Shown: positions 28,701 to 34,786 of the stretch, piece after piece
How the letters are laid out: every line of letters begins with the position of its first letter
How positions within the stretch are numbered: the first letter of the stretch is position 1
Assembly: GCF_965363235.1 (NCBI RefSeq)
Contig: NC_134838.1
Coordinates: 501,001-565,000 of the forward strand
DNA length: 64,000 nt
DNA from: Mytilus galloprovincialis
Lineage: Eukaryota; Mollusca; Bivalvia; Mytilida; Mytilidae
Direction: 5' to 3'
Program-made: the position numbers and the translations under genes
The notes under the pieces: generated by a model
What the model saw: the letters and a program-made list of their open reading frames with translations, nothing else
The model's database searches: none
What the model was told of the DNA's origin: nothing

Positions 28701-31700
28701 ATAATAACCGACACATGGCTAATTATCTATAGATGTATTTATAAACCGGATGTTGTGTCTGTAATTAGATATTCCTTTGTCTACAATACACATCATGATA
28801 GCAAGTTGATGTTGTTATTCTGCCTGAAGCAATTCTTATATTAATGAGCCTTCCTGTCCGATTATACCCACAAATAACATGGTGGCAGCGGTGAGCAACG
28901 TCTGAAACGTTATAAAACTAACAATTATCAAAAACATTTGCGTAAATGGTCCTGAAAGCACCAAACACAAAATAAATCTCCACGTGGTTGAAAGACGCTG
29001 TTTCAGCAATGGCCGAGGCAACAAACACTTTTCGTCTACCCCCACAATTAAATGTCACAGAAGGGAATGTGTCAGAAAACTTTAAAAAATGGAAAAGGCA
29101 AGTTGAAATATACATGTATCTTGTGGCCAGCGGAGCTGTAAAAAAGGATGGTGCAGTCCAAGTAGCAATAATTTTGAATTGTGCCGGTCCCAACATTGTA
29201 GACATATTTGACCAAATTCAATGGACAGAGGGAGGTGATGAAAAGAAACCCGATAAACTTTTAGAAAAACTAGAGGCCTACTGCAACCTAAGAAAAAATG
29301 AAGTTCTAGAGTCCCATAGATTTTGGATGGTACCATACCAAGAACCTTTTGACAATTTCTTAACTGGATTGAGAACTAGAGCAAATTCGTGCAATTTCCA
29401 AGAGAAAGATCGTATGATGCGTGACAAAATTATTTTTAGTGTCACAGGCAAACTTCAAGAACTTTTATTGAGAGAGGACAAGATAAACCTAGACAAGGCA
29501 ATCAAAATTTGTAGAGCTTATGAACAATCAAATAAACATGTTAAGGAGTTGAGAGAATCTACAAGTTCTACTCACACAGTCAATAAAGTCACACACCATG
29601 ATAAGTTCAAAAAGAAAGCTTACCAACCTGAAAGTAAAAGACCCCAAACAAGGTACCCTCAATCACAGAGTAAAACTTCTTACAACACACAAACTAACAG
29701 CAAAGAATGTAATTTCTGTGGTTACAAACATGAAAAAAAAAAGGAAAAATGTCCGGCATGGGGAAAAACATGCGATGCGTGCAAAGGTAGAAACCATTTT
29801 AAAGCTAAATGCAAGAAAATACACTCAATCAGCTCAACACAAAGTGACCAAGAAGAAGATGACTGCTGGTTGAATCACTGGTCATACATCTGAAAATGTA
29901 ATTTCATGCAATAGGTGCAGAGTCTAAAAACATTTCAGCTTTAATGAATGTAAATGATTGCGATGTTAGATTTCAATTAGATAGCGCAGCCGATGTAAAT
30001 ACGATTTGTAAACGATATATCCGTAAAGAACAAGTAAAACCAAGCACAATCACACTGCGTATGTGGAACAAAACACCTATGAAACCAATAGGAGAGGTAC
30101 ATTTGAAATTGATAAATCCGAAAAATAGTGACGAAACCATGGCAACTTTGGTCGTTGTGCCAAATGGACATATCAATTTACTAGGCCTGGAAACAATCCG
30201 TAGAATGGGATTAATAACTGTCAACATGGTCAATGATGACCGTTTTATTGCAAAAGTTGAAACACAGAAAATTGGCGACCTAGGAGAGATAACTCTGAAA
30301 GTTGATGAAAATGTACCTGCAAAAACATTACCAAGTAGAAAACTACCGCTCTCTTTACAAGACGATGTTAAGAAGGAAATTGACAAGTTAGTTGAGAGAC
30401 AAGTTTTAATTCCAGTAACCGAACCGTCTAAATGGGTTAGTCAAATGGCCATCGTTAGAAAACCAAATGGAAAATTGAGAATTTGCATTGATCCGCAACC
30501 GCTTAATACTGCATTAATGAGAGAACATTATAAACTACCAACTCTAGATGACGTACTTCCGAAATTAGCAAATGCTAAGATCTTCAGCCGACTGGATGTC
30601 AAAGAGGCATATTGGCATGTAAAACTAGACAAAGAGTCTAGTGATTTAACAACAATGATAACACCATTTGGGCGATACTGTTGGGCGAGACTTCTGTTTG
30701 GTCTCAAAGTTTCAAGCGAAATATTTCAACGAAAGCTCACAGAAGCTCTTGGAGATATAGAAGGAGTATTCACAATAGCAGACGATATCATTGTTGCAGG
30801 TTGTGGTCGTACAAACGAGGAAGCATTAATAGACAATTATCGAAAGCTCAAAAAGTTGTTTCAACGTTGTAATGACTACAACATTCTTCTCAATGAGGAA
30901 AAGAAAGAAGATGGATTAACCGAGATCACGTTTCATGGTCACCGTATTACAAGAGAAGGAGTAAAAGTTGACGATGTTAAAGTAAAGGCGATACATGAAA
31001 TGCCCTGTCCGACCGACGTGTCAGGAGTGAAAAGATTGTGTGGAATGGTACAGTACATGGCAAAATTTCTGCCAGATCATGCAAATGATCTAGCACCGAT
31101 CCGTGAACTCACTAGAAAAGATGTACCGTGGATATGGTCCGATGAATGCAATATGGCATTTAAAAGAGTAAAGAAAAGACTTACCGAAGTACCCATATTG
31201 GCTTATTTTGATGTCAACAAAGAAGTTGTACTGCAAGTCGACAGTAGTAAGAGTGGTCTGGGAGCTGTACTGCTGCAAGAAGGGAAACCTGTTGAATTTG
31301 CGTCATTAGCACTTAAACCGTCAGAGTGTAATTGGGCTCAGATTGAAAAAGAAGCATTATCAATGTTATATGGTCTCGAGCGTTTTGACCAATACACATA
31401 TGGACGTAAAGTTATAGTTCAGAATGACCATAAGCCACTTGCTGCGATATTAAGTAAACCGCTAAGTCGTGCACCAAAAAGATTACAAGATATTATGATG
31501 AAGTTATTCAGATATGACATTGAATTCCGTTTTGTTAAAGGAGTCAACCTTGTATTAGCGGACACTCTAAGCAGAGCATATTTGGAAAATGACAATGCTA
31601 CAGAGACAGCAAGACCAGGAATTATGCAAATAAATACTTTTGAAGATATACCGGATGCCCGACTGCAAGAAATAAGAACAGCGACAGAAGAAGATACCGA

Positions 31701-34345
31701 ATTACAAAAGATTGTAAAAATCTTAAATGAAGGATGGCCACAGCACAGAGATACTGTGCCATACTGTGCATTACCGTATTTTGAATGGCGAGACGAACTA
31801 AGTATTCAAGAAAATATAATTGTAAAAGGAGAAGCCATCCTGATACCAAAAGCATTAAGAAAGGAAATGAAAAACCGTTTACACAGCGCTCATTTAGGAT
31901 ATGATTCAATGATGAGGCGAGCCAGAGGAACAATATTTTGGCCAGGAATGGCAAAAGAGATAAAACAAATGACAGAGTTATGTGAAATTTGCCAAAAGTC
32001 AAAACCGAAAAATCAACGAGAACCGTTAATACAACATAGTGATGGTCAATCACCATTGGCGAAAGTAGGAATGGACTTGTTAGAAATAAAAGGCAGACCA
32101 TACCTAGTGGTCATTGATTACTTTTCTAATTTTACCGAAGTAGACTACTTATCGAAAACAACCTCAAGTGATCACAATACTTAAGAAACAATTTGCGAGA
32201 TTTGGAATCCCAAAAACAATTGTATCCGATAATGGACCTCAGTTTAGTTCCGATGAATTTCGACAATTTGCAACAAAATGGGGAATAAATCATACGGTGT
32301 CGTCTCCAAATCATCCTCAAGGAAACGGAAAAGCCGAATCCGCCGTTAAAGTGATTAAGAATATGATCAAGAAAACTCTTCAAGATGGTCGTGATCAATA
32401 CGAGGCTCTTCTTGAATTGCGAAACACACCTACTCAGAAAACTGGTCTCAGTCCGACCGAAATAATGTTCGGAAGAAAAACCAGTTCGATGATTCCATCA
32501 ATTAACACAGAGCAAAAAGTACCGAATGCGAAAACCACAGAATCACGATCAACAAGGAAACAATCTGTCAAGAAATGTTATGACAAACGTGCTAAGAACT
32601 TACCACCGTTAGGATCTGGTGACTCAGTGTATTTCAAACACAAACAAGGACAGCACTGGAAATTGGGAAAAGTAAAAGAAAGATTAAGCGAAAGAGCATA
32701 CATAGTTAAAAGTCAGGAAGGAGTTCCGTACAGACGTAATCCATCTCACATGCGACCGACAAGTGTAAATGTACAAATCCGTGATGTATCACCACAACGG
32801 GAACTATTGAACTTTGATAACATTTCAGAAACAAAAACTTCTGTACCGACAGAAGCACCAAATACTGCAGAACTGCAAATGAACTCAGACAATTTAATTA
32901 GCGAGTGCCAACCACTTGAAAAGGAACAAAAGCGTGTCAATCCGATAACTAGACCAACACGTACTACCAGAGAACCAGCCTATTTGAAAGACTATGTGCT
33001 TTAAAGATATGACAATTTAATTTGTTTCAAGTAGTTAATTTTCTAGTCAATAATTTAGTTTCTAGTCGTTTTCATAATTAGTTTTAGTTATAAAAAAAAA
33101 AAACTGCTATCACAAACTCTAGATACTGATTTTGTTCAAAACATGTGGAAAAGACTTTATAATTGAGATTATTATTTTTGGTTAAATTGTTTTGATAATA
33201 GTTGCGAATTTTAAAAGTAAATATCTTTCTTAAGAAAAGGGGATGTTGATAAATTGTGATTCGTTTCTTTCATTCAAATTTGAGTCTATATTTTATAATA
33301 ACCGACACATGGCTAATTATCTATAGATGTATTTATAAACCGGATGTTGTGTCTGTAATTAGATATTCCTTTGTCTACAATACACATTATGATAGCAAGT
33401 TGATGTTGTTATTCTGCCTGAAGCAATTCTTATATTAATGAGCCTTCCTGTCCGATTATACCCACAAATAACAGAAAGACGGCCATATTTGTCCATTTGT
33501 TATGATGAACCTTAATCATGTTAATTGAGGTCTGGAGCTGGAATGTCAGTTAACTGCTAGTAGTCTATTGTTATTTATGTATTATTGTCATTTTGTTTAT
33601 TTTCTTTTGTTACATCATCGGACTCAGACTTCTCTTGAACTGAATTCTAAATTGTGTATTGCTATGCTTTACTTTTCTACATTGGCTAGAGGTATATAAG
33701 GGGGAGGGTTGAGATCTCGTAAACATGTTTAAACCCGCTGCAATTTTGTGCCTGTCCCAAGTCAGGAGCCTCTGGCCTTTGTTAGTCTTGTATGATTTTT
33801 AGTTTTAGTTTCTTGTGTATAATTCTGAGTTTAGTATGACGTCCATCATCACTGTACTAGTATACATATTTTTTAAAGGGCCAGCTGAAGGACGCCTACG
33901 GGTGTGGGAGTTTCTCACTACATTGAAGACCCATTGGTGGCCTTCGGCTGTTGTCTGCTCTATGGTCGGGTTGTTGTTGCTTTGACACATTCCTCATTTC
34001 CTTTCTCAATTTTATGGTTACAAGTCTCCACAAAGCAATGAGCGGTACAAGTGACATAAACTTCAAAGTGTTGAAGGTCGTCACTACAAAGTAGATGTAG
34101 AAGTAGCAGATTAACCTCATAGAAGAAGAAGTGAAATTTGAAATGGCATCATAGAATTTTCAAGGACATAAACAAGGAAATTTGATTCAGAATCAGGGAA
34201 TAGTTTTCAGTTAAAATTAAAATTAAACAATAATTCGGAGACCTGTCTTTTTTCTTGTCTTTTTCATTAGATAGCGCAAAGTCAAAATTGCGCTGATAGC
34301 AAAAACTGTCCCTGCCAATAACACACGTGCGCTTGTTGAAACCAT
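4470..34345 (-). CDS. ARMC10: ARMC10-like armadillo-repeat protein gene (5 coding exons, whole span)
   Basis: The product resembles ARMC10, an armadillo-repeat protein anchored in the mitochondrial outer membrane; vertebrate relatives (ARMC10, ARMCX) act in mitochondrial dynamics and transport. Five exons join with matching phases (1,0,0,0) and consensus AG/GT at every junction except a weak first donor (GTCTCC). The total is 1,662 bp: 553 residues plus stop. Residues 1-34 form a hydrophobic anchor followed by basic residues. Residues 35 to about 280 are an acidic, low-complexity linker with three 19-residue repeats. Residues from about 285 to 553 hold the armadillo repeats, for example ALTNLSITSQ and VLVNLSCNPE, which parallel the human ARMC10 order. 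The human protein is about 343 residues; the excess is the linker. The start is head to head with MRPS25. Introns are 3-9 kb and full of repeats. Other armadillo families are possible but fit less well. Confidence 0.8.
4880..6400. repeat. Diverged roughly 390-bp repeats in ARMC10 intron 4
   Basis: Three to four degenerate direct copies. Landmarks are GAGAGTCTCTAT (near 5,225, 5,631 and 5,949), AATAATTGTC and TGATTGG, with ATATGGACAAC in the last two. The copies have different deletions. No open frame of note. Confidence 0.7.
7020..7165 (+). repeat. Dispersed repeat family C fragment
   Basis: Resembles 14,500-14,650: both have CCACTGTCCTAGGTTA and, further on, GGAGCCT and TAATTCAGTGGTTT. This copy is more diverged and truncated. 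Confidence 0.65.
7225..7505. repeat. Older tandem copies of the exon 4 donor segment, several with GT destroyed
   Basis: About four to five units of 60-75 bp containing CTGGATTACAAGACAGATTT and TTTGCAGCT. The same words occur in exon 4 and its donor at 7,981-8,040. Several copies here read ATCTTTGCAG where the functional site reads ACCTTTGCAG on the plus strand, so on the gene strand the donor GT has become AT. They look like decayed duplicates of the exon 4 3' end. Confidence 0.7.
7506..7979. repeat. Tandem array of the exon 4 splice-donor region (53-bp units)
   Basis: From 7,662 there are six virtually identical 53-bp units (starts 7,662, 7,715, 7,768, 7,821, 7,874, 7,927) and the real donor follows at 7,980 in register. 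On the gene strand each unit has GCTGCAAAG|GTAAATCTGTC, the end of exon 4 plus the start of intron 4. About four more diverged copies lie at 7,490-7,650. Because 53 is not a multiple of three, using a downstream donor would shift the frame or meet a stop. Confidence 0.92.
7989..8237 (-). CDS. ARMC10: ARMC10-like exon 4: armadillo repeats
   Basis: The acceptor is GATGATTTTAG before 8,237 and the donor is AAG|GTAAAT after 7,989. The 83 codons (residues 377-459) include CLSSLKALTNLSITSQHHGH and KVLVNLSCNPELVPHMLAAK, the best matches to vertebrate ARMC10. Both ends have been amplified: the acceptor side makes the 68-bp array at 8,293-14,244 and the donor side makes the arrays at 7,230-7,979. Confidence 0.92.
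8293..14244. repeat. About 88-copy 68-bp minisatellite built from the exon 4 acceptor junction
   Basis: The unit is 68 bp, nearly invariant, with about 88 copies. About 37 bp match the first codons of exon 4 (DCVSCLVDLTVE-like on the gene strand) and the rest matches the adjoining intron, including a CTAAT branch-like word, a T-rich tract and TTTTAG before GAC. Most copies read CTACAAGGCAGG; about a dozen read CTACGAGGGTCA or CTATGAGGGTCA, closer to the real exon. A block of 15 units is repeated inside the array: the rare CAAATACAGATTAGTTATAA occurs at 12,491 and 13,511, exactly 1,020 bp apart. The last unit is truncated at 14,244. Confidence 0.95.
14373..14895 (+). repeat. Dispersed repeat family C, longest copy
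   Basis: Contains CCACTGTCCTAGGTTAGGGG, AACATGTTTAACCCCGCCAC, then the end GTCTCATTAGCAATCATACC and a T-rich tail. The end recurs at 27,170-27,285 and 59,840-59,963, and the first part at 7,020-7,165. The middle block is shared with family A in inverse orientation. Open frames inside are not conserved. Confidence 0.75.
15128..15570 (+). mobile_element. tRNA-derived SINE
   Basis: The head (about 15,135-15,228) has a pol III A box around TGTGGTCTAGCGG and a B box, GGTTCGAATCCCGG, spaced as in a class II (leucine-like) tRNA. The body includes TGTTGTAGGGTTGTCACTGA, the tail region reads AAGGGAAATAAAACAT, and the end is a short TTC repeat. An (AT)n tract interrupts it near 15,392-15,412. Family name not assigned. 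Confidence 0.75.
15890..16552. mobile_element. MITE-like element with inverted ends and internal ACTT-N4-AAGT palindromes
   Basis: The ends are perfect inverted repeats for about 22-26 bp: CAGTCAGGGGTACTACTTGT at the left and its complement, ending CCCCTGACTG, at the right. The interior has about nine degenerate palindromes such as ACTTGTATAAGTA. Length is about 660 bp with no coding capacity. The target duplication is unclear. It lies in ARMC10 intron 3. Confidence 0.8.
16771..16945 (-). repeat. Two downstream copies of the exon 3 3' end with splice donor
   Basis: On the gene strand, the segment from the exon 3 helix to its donor recurs at about 16,854-16,945 and 16,774-16,850. The donors are GAG|GTAAGG at 16,853/16,852 and GAG|GTATAA at 16,773/16,772. 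Spacing is 94 and 80 bp. The first copy keeps the armadillo reading frame for about 18 codons and then hits a frameshift and stop; the second has a deletion. So the copies have decayed as coding sequence while keeping the GT. Confidence 0.88.
16948..17100 (-). CDS. ARMC10: ARMC10-like exon 3: armadillo repeat
   Basis: The acceptor is TATTTTTCAG before 17,100 and the donor is GAG|GTAAGG after 16,948. The 51 codons (residues 326-376) start NLFREHGCLSRL and include VANAITNLSSNEENHKKLE, a typical armadillo helix. Both junctions are phase 0. The 3' part of this exon and its donor are repeated twice more downstream in the intron. Confidence 0.9.
17266..18055. repeat. 38-bp minisatellite in ARMC10 intron 2
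   Basis: About 21 units containing AACTTTCTTCAAATCCAGGA and GTTAATAAGAAAACTCTA, with 36-bp variants lacking AA. Some units have TTTAAA for TCTAAA, and these alternate in a partly regular order. It begins about 165 bp upstream of the exon 3 acceptor but does not include the junction. Confidence 0.92.
18415..18710 (+). repeat. Dispersed repeat family B, two short tandem pieces
   Basis: Two pieces, each with ATGAACCATGAAAATGAGGT-like words and CCATACA followed by ATATAGT-GACCTATTGC. Similar to 19,490-20,005. Confidence 0.7.
18711..19440. repeat. 161-bp tandem repeat (about 4 units) with a GC-rich end
   Basis: Units share AAGAACCATAACTCCTGAAC (near 18,777, 18,939, 19,099 and 19,260) and CAACATATTAAAATTTG. 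It starts with AACAAGAGGCTGTCACAA, which also starts the copy at 24,750. It ends with a GC-rich block, GCCCGCCTGACCGCCC-like, at 19,400-19,430. The minus-strand frame is open because the units are alike, not because of selection that I can show. Confidence 0.85.
19490..20005 (+). repeat. Dispersed repeat family B, longest copy
   Basis: Contains three internal copies of an ACTGAACCATGAAAATGAGG-like block and ends CTTTCTGCAACAAAAGTTGC followed by AGGCTCGACAAAAA, where GCAACAAAAGTTGC is a small hairpin. It matches 395-625 at its right part. Confidence 0.8.
20006..22014. other. ARMC10 intron 2: no gene seen
   Basis: AT-rich. It holds an (AT)n tract near 20,140-20,160 and CCCTAACCCTA near 21,190. 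The short open frames around 20,960-21,190 overlap on both strands and look like chance. Confidence 0.5.
22015..22860 (+). repeat. Dispersed repeat family A, longest copy
   Basis: Starts near GAGAATGGAAATGGGGAATG, followed by TGTCAAAGAGACAACAACCC, the GGCCAGAGGCTCCTGACTTG block, then CCCGTTAGGGGTTTAG and a long AT-rich tail. Inverted copies are at 28,022-34,016 (interrupted) and 47,325-47,717. A short direct copy of its start is at 26,755-26,935. No protein can be read. Confidence 0.85.
22975..23075 (+). repeat. Dispersed repeat family B fragment
   Basis: Short piece with ATCATGAAAATGAGGTCAAG and a following GACCTGTTACTG; diverged. Confidence 0.55.
23169..23736. mobile_element. TTAA-flanked MITE (piggyBac-type target)
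   Basis: TTAA at 23,169-23,172 is followed by GGGGGCTCGCGGGTCTAA; at the right end ACCCGCAAGCCTCC is followed by TTAA (23,733-23,736). The terminal inverted repeats match at about 15 of 17 positions. Interior is AT-rich with no transposase. A TTAA target duplication is characteristic of piggyBac-mobilised elements. Confidence 0.8.
23829..23898. repeat. Three 23-bp tandem units
   Basis: Contains CTTTAATAAGCTCTAATCCA three times in a row; the last copy has one change. Confidence 0.85.
24750..25067. repeat. 161-bp repeat, two units beside the exon 2 donor
   Basis: Same family as 18,711-19,440, including the AACAAGAGGCTGTCACAA start and two AAGAACCATAACT blocks. It ends about 25 bp from the exon 2 donor at 25,094. 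Confidence 0.85.
25094..25965 (-). CDS. ARMC10: ARMC10-like exon 2: acidic linker and first armadillo helices
   Basis: The acceptor is TATTTTTAG before 25,965 and the donor is CAG|GTAAGC after 25,094. The 872 bp begin in phase 1 and encode residues 35-325. The N-terminal part is rich in K, E, D, S and N. Three copies of a 19-residue unit follow, then FSEEEITDALL and AEILSCLLTHPDPKLQETVL, which starts the armadillo part. The linker is far longer than in vertebrate ARMC10. Confidence 0.85.
25265..25435 (-). repeat. Coding 57-bp repeat, three copies, in ARMC10-like exon 2
   Basis: Three almost identical 57-bp units encode KSCEVKVGRESDDDQSYTR three times (third: KEG for KVG), residues about 212-268. 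57 is a multiple of three, so the frame is kept. The unit is acidic, with serines next to acidic residues that could be CK2 sites (inference). Confidence 0.93.
26122..26700 (+). mobile_element. 3' end of a non-LTR retrotransposon (LINE), 5' truncated
   Basis: Encodes a 135-residue C-terminal fragment. It ends with a CX2C...HX4C-type motif (RLCKLCHNKNIEDKKHFILH followed by CTKY), as found after the reverse transcriptase in many LINEs. The catalytic RT core is absent. An AATAAA lies near 26,686 before an AT-rich end. Sits in ARMC10 intron 1, antisense to the gene. Confidence 0.75.
26755..26935 (+). repeat. Dispersed repeat family A, start fragment
   Basis: Matches 22,010-22,140: GAATGGAAATAGGGAATGTG, TCAAAGAGACAACAAACCGA and TCTTCAATGTGGCGAGAAA. 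Ends in unrelated GC-richer sequence. Confidence 0.7.
27170..27285 (+). repeat. Dispersed repeat family C, 3' end fragment
   Basis: Matches 14,785-14,895, including CATTGTTGAAGGCC, GTGGATAGTTGTCTCATTGG and CAATCATA. Confidence 0.75.
27650..28020. repeat. Degenerate roughly 62-bp tandem repeat
   Basis: About six units sharing CAAGTTACAAATTGACAATT and GAA(T/G)(A/T)AAGAATGT-like words. Copies differ by many substitutions. No coding potential. Confidence 0.75.
28645..28649. other. Target-site duplication GAAAG, left copy (right copy 33,474-33,478)
   Basis: GAAAG directly precedes the 5' LTR and directly follows the 3' LTR. A 5-bp duplication is usual for Ty3/gypsy integrases. It lies in the right arm of the foldback element. 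Confidence 0.9.
28650..28879 (+). repeat. 5' LTR
   Basis: Starts TGTTGATAAA and ends CAAATAACA. A possible primer-binding site, TGGTGGCAGCGGTG, starts directly at 28,880 and begins with TGG as expected for pairing to a tRNA 3' end. Confidence 0.95.
28988..29893 (+). CDS. gag: Gag-like polyprotein of the gypsy element
   Basis: About 301 residues; the start may instead be the second methionine, MAEATNTFRLPPQ, at 29,009. The N-terminal two thirds resemble retrotransposon capsid (FKKWKRQVEIYM, then a helical region with LLREDKINLDKAIKICRAYE). The C-terminus is basic and has CNFCG and a CX2CX4HX4C zinc knuckle (CDACKGRNHFKAKC), for RNA binding. A stop at 29,891-29,893 ends it before the protease frame opens, without overlap. 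Confidence 0.85.
   Translation: MKDAVSAMAEATNTFRLPPQLNVTEGNVSENFKKWKRQVEIYMYLVASGAVKKDGAVQVAIILNCAGPNIVDIFDQIQWTEGGDEKKPDKLLEKLEAYCNLRKNEVLESHRFWMVPYQEPFDNFLTGLRTRANSCNFQEKDRMMRDKIIFSVTGKLQELLLREDKINLDKAIKICRAYEQSNKHVKELRESTSSTHTVNKVTHHDKFKKKAYQPESKRPQTRYPQSQSKTSYNTQTNSKECNFCGYKHEKKKEKCPAWGKTCDACKGRNHFKAKCKKIHSISSTQSDQEEDDCWLNHWSYI
29902..32184 (+). pseudogene. pol: Pol: protease, reverse transcriptase, RNase H, integrase N-terminus (frame-broken)
   Basis: The open stretch begins after a stop at 29,899; the first methionine is at 29,944. The protease-like motif is FQLDSAAD, where families normally have D-S/T-G. Reverse transcriptase shows FSRLDVKEAYWHVKL, TPFGRYCWARLLFGL and the catalytic IADDI. 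RNase H follows (LQVDSSKSGLGAVLL, EKEAL, NDHKPL). The integrase zinc domain (HLGYDSMMRRARGTIFWPGM, CEICQ) and the first part of the catalytic core (GMDLLEIKGRPYLVVIDYFS) complete it. It is -1 relative to gag with no overlap, and it ends at 32,184 in mid-integrase because of a one-base shift near 32,160. Confidence 0.9.
32168..33004 (+). pseudogene. pol: Integrase C-terminal part in another frame
   Basis: Continues the integrase in a different frame: VSDNGPQFSSDEF (second catalytic Asp), GNGKAESAVKVIK (catalytic Glu) and a basic C-terminal domain ending at 33,004. The shift relative to upstream pol falls between the catalytic acidic residues, so this copy cannot make intact integrase unless the break is an assembly error. 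Confidence 0.88.
33244..33473 (+). repeat. 3' LTR
   Basis: 230 bp, same ends as the 5' LTR and one base different. Preceded by the polypurine tract at about 33,231-33,243. Confidence 0.95.
34243..34345 (-). CDS. ARMC10: ARMC10-like exon 1: signal-anchor exon
   Basis: ATG is at 34,345. The exon encodes 34 residues plus one base. A hydrophobic run, VLLAGTVFAISAILTL, is followed by RYLMKKTRKK, the layout of a mitochondrial outer-membrane signal anchor. The donor after 34,243 is CAG|GTCTCC, which is weak, but its phase 1 matches exon 2 and creates a glycine at the junction. An upstream ATG at 34,379 is in another frame. I chose this start because it alone gives a membrane anchor and the right phase. 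Confidence 0.7.
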
Positions 34346-34643
34346 TTTCTTGTCGTCTGTATGTCGTAATGTTCACCATTTGCAGTGCACGGGAAGAATT
34401 AATTTTCTGCTTTGAATGAATAAAATATTTTTTTCAAAATTCGATAATATAAAATTTCGTACTTCTTATCATCTATAATTATTTGTTTTTCTATTTTTAG
34501 ATGTTATATTAGATGTTGTAATATGTATACTTTGTGGCAATTACCGTAATCCATTAACTTCCTGTTTCAAGGAGACACAATTTTTTCAGGATAATAGAAA
34601 AAAATGTTATAAACGCTCGTTACAGAATTTAAAAAGACCAGTC
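34346..34643. promoter_or_regulatory. Probable bidirectional promoter between ARMC10-like and MRPS25
   Basis: 298 bp separate the two start codons, and no TATA box is well placed for either. It has an ETS-like ACTTCCTG near 34,557 and CGGGAAG near 34,390. CACGTGCGC, an E-box overlapping an NRF1-like half site, lies just inside exon 1 of the ARMC10-like gene (about 34,324). ETS and NRF1 sites are typical of mitochondrial gene promoters. A two-codon upstream ORF (ATG at 34,604) precedes MRPS25. Shared control is inferred from spacing. Confidence 0.6.
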
Positions 34644-34786
34644 ATGCCTTTTATGAAAGGAAGGGCACCTGTTAGGCGAACAATGAAATATCTTCAAGAT
34701 GGTGCCCTGCATTTGAAAAGTGAAATTCAAGTTATGACATTAAATTACAACATCGGACCCGGTCAGCAGGTTCACAGAGGAGCATT
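34644..34786 (+). CDS. MRPS25: MRPS25 exon 1
   Basis: 47 codons plus two bases, ending GCATT|GTAATT. Encodes the N-terminus and EIQVMTLNYNIGPGQQVHRG, which parallels SVKVMTVNYNTHGELGEG in the human protein. Confidence 0.92.

Larger units (their letters stand above)
28650..33473 (+). mobile_element. Ty3/gypsy LTR retrotransposon, complete in length but frame-broken
   Basis: 4,824 bp: 230-bp LTRs beginning TG and ending CA, gag, protease, reverse transcriptase, RNase H, integrase, and a purine-rich tract (AAGAAAAGGGGA) just before the 3' LTR. The LTRs differ at one position (CATCATG versus CATTATG), so the insertion is recent. Domain order RT-RH-IN places it in Ty3/gypsy; a Mag/C-type lineage is my guess. 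The reading frame is interrupted between gag and pol and again inside integrase. It lies in ARMC10 intron 1, antisense to that gene. Confidence 0.95.
28094..33515. mobile_element. TTAA-flanked foldback element, split by an LTR retrotransposon
   Basis: TTAA (28,094-28,097) is followed by GGTTCATCATAACAAATGGA; at the right end its complement, ending GATGAACC, is followed by TTAA (33,512-33,515). The inverted arms cover about 28,098-28,227 and 28,551-28,649 plus 33,479-33,511, more than 120 bp with some mismatches. The core (28,228-28,550) encodes nothing clear. Without the retrotransposon and its 5-bp duplication the element is about 585 bp. Confidence 0.8.
28022..34016 (-). repeat. Dispersed repeat family A, inverted copy split by two later insertions
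   Basis: The left part is 28,022-28,097 (GGATTGTGCCTGATATTCAT) and the right part 33,512-34,016, which reads the longest copy (22,015-22,560) backwards. The gap between them is exactly the foldback element plus the LTR retrotransposon. In the 22 kb copy the two halves are contiguous. Confidence 0.8.

Noticed and set aside
29973..30386. Minus-strand 137-codon frame and others within the gypsy element
   Set aside because: Antisense shadows of the pol frame.
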